Source: Lathyrus oleraceus (taxonomy: Eukaryota; Streptophyta; Magnoliopsida; Fabales; Fabaceae). From it: DNA of 64,000 bases. The position numbers and the translations under genes were made by a program. This document shows positions 58,334 through 64,000 of this stretch, in pieces. The stretch covers positions 142,032,188-142,096,187 of the forward strand of contig NC_066580.1 in assembly GCF_024323335.1 (NCBI RefSeq). Direction: 5' to 3'. Numbering within the stretch: position 1 is the first letter of the stretch; every line of letters starts with the position of its first letter. The notes under the pieces are model-generated. The model saw only the letters and a list, made by a program, of their open reading frames with translations. It ran no database searches and was not told where the DNA came from.

Positions 58334-61300
58334 TGTAGCGGTAAATTCATGACCATCAAGTTATGGATAAACTTAAAGTCAATAAAACCAGAGTCGCCAC
58401 CACGCTTTTATTGTTTCCAAAGAAAAAGGGAAAAGTACGCACAAAACCCAAAGATAAGAAGTTTTCAAATCAAAACTAATAAAATGCCAGAGATTACAGG
58501 TAAGGGGGTTGGTTACACAAAGGGAAGATGTTAGCACCCAAAATGTCCTAGGTACTTCTAGGGAGCCCTTTTTTATGTGTATATGTGTGTTTGGTCTAAT
58601 ATGATGTTTGATATAAATAGAATGTGAGGATGAGAAAAGAATTCATTTCATTACATTTTTTTGTGTTTGACAAGACCTTCGAACTTGTGCCTACGTACCA
58701 ACATAAAAATGAGGGATCAAAACCTCGTAGTTCGTGGTATCAATTTCAAAATGAGTGGATGGCTTTTAATCAAAATTTAAGTTAAAATATGCACAAAGGG
58801 CCCAAAAATTTGAATAAGTGTTAGTTCTTTTTGTCTTTTGAAATTTTAAGTCAATATGGTTCAGTTTATTTACAAGTTTGATTCAAGAAAAGAGTTTTAA
58901 AATGCAATGGCATAAGGCCAAAGTTTCTAATTTGAAATAAGGTCTAAGTTTAGAAATCACAAGCAAAGAAGGTTTTTGAAAAGGGGAGAGAGATTTTAAA
59001 ATTTATGAAGTGGGAGAAGATGAAGAGGCTAACCTAAGCATAAAATTAAAATTTAAGTGTTGAAAAGATCTGACCAATGGGATGCAATCCAACAAACAAG
59101 AATATCATATAGAAAACCCATTTTCCCTTTGGACTTTGAATCAAACAATAATCAGCAAGCACTTATCAATATCAAGGATCATGAAGATCAAGGTATCGAA
59201 TAAAGATGGCCACATCCAAGCAAGCAAATCCCATAGCTAGCAGATGTATCAGATGAAGTACTCCTTGATTATCTCAGAATAATGCATATCAAAATAACAA
59301 TTGGCATCAAGAAAATGTAGCAGATGAACTCAAGTGGATCCCAATACTTGCATCAGATGAAAGCTCAAATTACAATAACTTGGTCTCTAAAATGTTGGGA
59401 TTGGCCAAGTCCTTTTGCATATGGAATGTTGCCTAATCCTAAGTCCAAAAGTTCAGATCAAGCTCAACAGTCCACACAAACATTTTTTAGGGTTTTTGTT
59501 GTTTATTAAGTATTTTAAGGTCCTAAGACCACAGGCACAAACAGAAATACACAAACAAATATATACAATCACAATATATGGCTCAAATGAGTAAAGTGAA
59601 AATGACATAAACATAAACATAGTTAAGTGATATGTAAATGGAAAATGAATGATAAAGGACTAGAAATTAAATTGCATAAAGTAAATGGCTTGAAAGTAAA
59701 ACAAAGTTAATAATAGTTAGTGTTAATCAAAGTTAATTAGATGTTAGTTGGTTTTTTCTTTTTAATTGATTAAGTCATTATTTGGAGAACACTCAACCAT
59801 CTATTCACAAGCATCAATCCTTGAACCAAGACATCTTCCAAAGGAAGGAAAAAAGGCCAAGTTTCCATACAATACCATGAAAGATGGGAAACTTACAATC
59901 TCACTTACTAGAATGTTATTCCTTTAGGGTCAAAATTTAGCTCTATGTTAAGCAATCGTAATTGGACTTATGTAGAAGTCACAACTATCTGAGACTGGGC
60001 AATAAAAATTTAGGTGCTAATGCATGTTACAGATTTGGTGTGATGAACCAAACTCCTAAAACATACCACACACTTCAAGAAAAGATCAAAATGGGTGGAC
60101 CTATCTCATCCATACTTGTATTGGCTCATCTAACACAAGGTTATTGATGAACCAATTAGCCTTATGATCTTGCGATTTCATTGGTCAATGAGAGGGATGG
60201 GAGAGAATGGGATGAAGATGAAGAGGTATGGGGGATGAGAGAAACACAAATTGGTCATGGGATGAATTTTATCAAATTAAAATCAGTCATTCATTTTGGG
60301 AGATTAAATATATATTTCATCAATCCCCTAAATCCAATGATTTTAATCCAACAAATTTCAAATCAACCTTGACCAAGGCCCAAACAAATAGTCAAACATC
60401 ACAAGTCAATAAAAATGGCTCAAAATAATTTTTTACACAATTAATCAATTAAAAATTAAATTAAAATGCATTAAAATTCAATTTAATTTTTCAAAACCTA
60501 AAACCTCTTCAAAACTCCAAATAATTGGCCAGGAGATTTATCCTAGGTCAAATAAGGTCAAAGGACCTTAGACAAAAAATTTCATGATTTTTGGAAAGTC
60601 AAAAGTATTTTTAAACAATTAAAAATATGCATAAAAACAATTAATTCATGAAAAACATCAAAATTAAGCCAAAAAATAATTTTAATTCATAAAATGAAAG
60701 AGGAAAATATTTAAAGATTTTTGGTGAAAGTCCCATATTTTTAGGATTAAAAATGAAATTATTATGAATTAAACAAAATAAATGGATTAAACATAAAATC
60801 AGAAAATATAAAAAAACAAGGGCCATCAGATCTCCCTCATTAATTGAGGTGGCAGATCTGATGGCCACACGCGCGTGTTCCATGGTGGACCTTGGTCAAA
60901 CATATGTACGCGTGGTAATCAAATGGAACGGTCCAGATTATAACATTTCAACTTGATCAGATAGCCAAGAAGTTTGACAACACACCACCAGAGCTAGGGC
61001 TTCAGTCATCTTCTCTGGTGACCTTCACTGGACTGGTCCAACATCATTTCAATGGAAAATGACAAACAAGGACACTGTTTCAAAGAGAAAATGCTCAGGA
61101 TCACGAATCTAGCCTCAATTTTCTCCAATTCCAAGTATATAGAAAGATATAGGGATTTGAATTTTGAGGATCATGAACTGAGTTGCTTAGATTTGACCTC
61201 AAAGAAACTCAATCTTGTTTCCTACATTAGTAGAACTTAAGCCAACCAAAAATCACAAAGAATGGTGAAGAACTGAGACAGAATCGAAGAGATGAAGTTT

Positions 61301-63060
61301 CTGAAAAATCACATTCGAGTTGCTTCAAATTCACTTGATCTTGATATGGATTTGCTTGCTTTCTCTTCCTCTTGCTTGCAGAAACCAATTGAGATGAAGA
61401 GAGCAATAAATTCTTGGAGTTTGAACTTCCAAACAGAAGATGAAGTTCAAGCTCGATTTCAAATGAAACCTTCAAGAATTATATGAAATGGAGGGTTTGG
61501 ATTACTCTGGCAAAGCTTGGACAAGGTGTTGATGGAGTTCTGATCACAATGCACTTCTATTTATAGGCTTGGAAATTAATTTTCACACACTTTCTTTTGA
61601 ATGTTCATAAATAGAAAGTTCCTTCATGAGCTAGAATGGGTGTGTGAAAATCCCAAATAATCATTTGAAAAGGTCCAAAATCGTGCATAGGTCATGCTGA
61701 AAGTGTTGCATTAAGCCATGCAATGTTGAAATGAGTTTGCTCATGAAATCCTTCCAAATGGTACCACGCATTATACCCATGTGCAAGTCTTTTAATATTG
61801 ATCCAAATGGGATGGTTTAGACTTTTTGGAAAGGTGATATCAAGCCGAATAACTTTCATGTTGAACCCTTTTCCATTTGAAGCCTGGATAATGATGAATT
61901 TTGAGGTGGAAGTTTGGGAAATCAAACATATTTGAAAATATTCTAAGTACCAAGTCAAATGTCACTTCTTCCACCTTGAATAACTTTTGCTATGGACTTC
62001 AAATGGAAAAAGCTCCTTCACCAAAGTTGTAGATCTTTCAAACCTATTCAATTTGGTCACAAATTTGACCTAATTTGGATTGGCATGAAGGAGTTGTGCA
62101 TTTTAGAAGTTGAGGAAAATCACTTGTTCAATGGTAATGGCCTAAAGTGACCTATAATGTTTCCTCTTGGCACATACATTTGCAAGTTGAATTTGAACAT
62201 CCTCCAGAGATAAAAGTTAAAGTAGACATCTTGAATTTGATCATGAAATTTTAATGCCTTTCATCTCATAAACATTTAGCAAGTTATGGTCTTGGGAAGT
62301 TGACCTCTTAACTAGGGTTCAAACAAAATGACCTATAATCTTTCACCATAAAAAGTGACTTTACAAGCAAAACTAGCTCTTGACTTAAACATGAAAGTTG
62401 TTTAGAATGTCATTTTGAGTAACTTTGACATTGGAATGATTTTCATATGACAAAACTTGTAGGAGATAGGGTCTATGGAACCCCAGTTGACTTTCTTTGG
62501 TCAACCACCATGAACCATCTTCCTAGCTTGACATTCCCTTGATTTTTGAGAACTCATGGAGGATAATATATGTGTAGTATTAAGTATCCCTTGAAATATT
62601 TGATTAAATGTTGAAGAAACTTGTTGAAGAGGTCACACAAGATACCCAGATGAATTAGGGTTTCCAAGGCAAACAAACTTCAAACTCTTGATGAATTCTT
62701 GATCAAAATGATATATGAAGACCAAAAGGATCCATATATTATGTATATAACCAATGTGAACCATTTCTTGATTAGTCTCCTTGCATTGAGGGTCTCAAAC
62801 CCTAGATATGAGCTTGATGGAGCATAGGTGAGCACACACACTACCTACAAAAGCAACAAACTATACATTGACATATTTTTTGGTATTTTGGTTAGTAAAT
62901 AATGAAAAACAAAGTATGATACAATCAAATGTGCTTGGTGATCTCTCCCAATATAAACCAAGTGAATGAGGGGTAAGGAGTATGCCAAGGTGTGATCCCA
63001 AGGCCAATGCATATGATGAGATAGCATGAGGGATCTTGGGGTCAAAATTGGGGTCTTACA
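58334..63060 (-). repeat. LTR E (3' LTR of element E, 4.7 kb)
   Basis: TGTAGCGGTAAATTC...GGGGTCTTACA. U5 motif CCAGAGTCGCCACC at 58388-58401, CTACGTA module near 58677-58740, TATA box at 61558-61565 (minus). In the U5 end (for example CCATCAAGTTATGG and AAAACCAGAGTCG) it looks closer to LTR A than to C1/C2. No genes. Confidence 0.9.
61558..61565 (-). promoter_or_regulatory. TATA box of LTR E
   Basis: TATAAATA on the sense strand, conserved with LTRs A and C2. Confidence 0.6.
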
Positions 63061-63077
63061 GCTGCCCCTATTTAAGG
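63061..63077 (-). other. Polypurine tract of element E
   Basis: Sense strand CCTTAAATAGGGGCAGC directly before TGTAAGACCCC. Confidence 0.85.
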
Positions 63078-64000
63078 ACATTCTAACTGAGCATGTGAAG
63101 CTTAAAATCTTCGTATCAAATCAGTTGAATGGACTTAAATAACAACATATAGAAACCAATTTTGGTCCCTAAGAGACCTCATGATGCATATGATATGAAA
63201 TGCTAAAAATAAACTCAATGGGGAAAATATTGCCACAAAGGAAAAGAATCCAGAGAAACTAAAAATCCACAGGAGCATAATGCATTTCGTGAGGAAAACT
63301 CACTGGGGAGACAGAGACTCTAGGGAATAGAAGTTGTGCGTAGGCCAGACTATGACTTAAAAACTACTGGAGACACGAGGTAACTCCGTGAAAATTATTC
63401 AATGGAAGGACTCGGCCGGGGAATAGGGGAAAATCTACATGAGAAACGGGTAAATCAAAACAAAACTGAAATACTCGAACCAAACAGGGGATTGGCGATT
63501 TCACTGAGGAAATATGCACCCAAACTCAACTGGTGAAGAATGAACTTCAATGCAGGAGTACCCGAAGTATATTATCTATTACCGGTTACTGGGTAGGAAG
63601 ATAACATATTCTGACAAAGAAGCATTCGTTACCGGTTAGGGTAAACATTTCAAGGATGACTCATTGAGGAAAAAGGAGGTGTATTCATTACCGGTTACTG
63701 GGTAAGAACAACCTGCTGGGGAAATCAACAAATAGGATTTACAAATACCGGTTATTGGGCAGAAGACCAAAGAGAGAATATTTGTCACCGGTTAAAGTGA
63801 ACATATCAAGGATAGACTCAAGGGAAGAATACCCGTCATCGGTTAAGATGAACATATCAAGGATAGACCACCTGGGTAAAAATAGGAATTATATCTATTA
63901 GTTACTGGATAGAATACCAAAAAGAGAATATCCGTCATCGGTTAGGATGAACATATCAAGGATAGACTCAGAGGGGAAAGTAGGATTTACAACTACCGGT
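63078..64000 (-). other. 3' UTR of element E with GGTTA hairpin array, truncated by window end
   Basis: Same word set as in A and C: TACCGGTTACTGGGTA (63582, 63694), CATCGGTTAAGATG (63837), CATCGGTTAGGATG, TCTATTAGTTACTGGATAGA (63891) and ACATATCAAGGATA. The array proper starts near 63565 and continues past 64000. Confidence 0.75.

Larger units (their letters stand above)
1169..64000 (-). mobile_element. Element A: Ogre-type LTR retrotransposon, split by three later insertions, 5' end outside window
   Basis: Minus-strand Tat/Ogre element whose pieces are 1169-9631 (3' LTR, polypurine tract, 3' UTR, integrase C-terminal part), 29413-29703 (integrase N-terminal zinc region and first catalytic Asp) and 56978-58333 (archaeal-type RNase H, first RNase H, end of RT). 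The pieces read continuously once insertions B (duplication CATAC), C (duplication CAAAG) and E are taken out. It sits in protease debris of element Z. Coding parts contain stops and frameshifts, so it is dead. RT, protease, gag, ORF1 and the 5' LTR must lie beyond 64000, to the right of E. Confidence 0.85.
58334..64000 (-). mobile_element. Element E: Ogre-type retrotransposon, 3' part only in window
   Basis: Minus-strand element with 3' LTR (58334-63060), polypurine tract and the start of its 3' UTR array, inserted in the RT of element A and continuing past the right edge. Same LTR family as A and C. Confidence 0.88.

Overview
This window is plant nuclear DNA made entirely of nested giant LTR retrotransposons of the Ty3/gypsy Tat/Ogre type. 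I see no host gene, no tRNA or rRNA gene and nothing bacterial. The host is probably a legume with a large, Ogre-rich genome such as the Fabeae (Vicia, Pisum, Lathyrus, Lens). That is inferred from the family and the density of insertions; the species cannot be read from the sequence. Ogre hallmarks visible here are LTRs of 4.5-5.1 kb, an extra ORF1 before gag, a long pol with two RNase H domains in tandem, an intron between protease and reverse transcriptase, a primer site beginning TGGCGAC, a polypurine tract AATAGGGGCAGC against the 3' LTR, and tandem repeats in the 3' untranslated region (UTR).

Layout. Bases 1-1168 are gag/protease debris of a plus-strand element (Z). Element A (minus strand) is inserted in Z at 1168: 3' LTR 1169-5662, 3' UTR 5663-8797, integrase 8798-9631, more integrase 29413-29703, RNase H/RT 56978-58333; its 5' part lies beyond the window. 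Three elements sit inside A. B (9632-29412, minus, duplication CATAC) is the youngest family copy and keeps an uninterrupted 1156-codon pol. C (29704-56977, minus, duplication CAAAG) is structurally complete from LTR to LTR but riddled with stops and frameshifts. E (58334 onward, minus) runs off the right edge. C is itself interrupted by D (about 35956-41446, plus), a 3' fragment with a ~180-bp satellite-like array and a 3' LTR. Order of insertion: Z, then A, then B, C and E, with D after C.

How the parts worked together: the LTRs carry promoter and polyadenylation signals; the RNA would encode ORF1 and a gag-pro-pol polyprotein whose pol part becomes in frame only after a small intron is removed. 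In both B (253 nt) and C (421 nt) I can place splice sites that join protease to RT in frame. B's 5' end has been replaced by a second copy of its own insertion flank joined to a solo LTR, an unusual chimera.

The least explained signal is in the non-coding parts. Four separate sets of short stem-loops recur in which loops or flanks are conserved while stems change in a complementary way: (i) TTACCG-loop hairpins in the B 3' UTR, (ii) GGTTA-type loops in the A/C/E 3' UTRs, (iii) GNRA-loop hairpins just after the integrase stop in A, B and C, and (iv) a hairpin module bracketed by CTACGTA and CGTAG in the LTRs of B and D, weaker in A/C/E. Pairing at this level suggests selection on RNA (or cruciform DNA) structure in Ogre elements and is the best candidate here for something undescribed.
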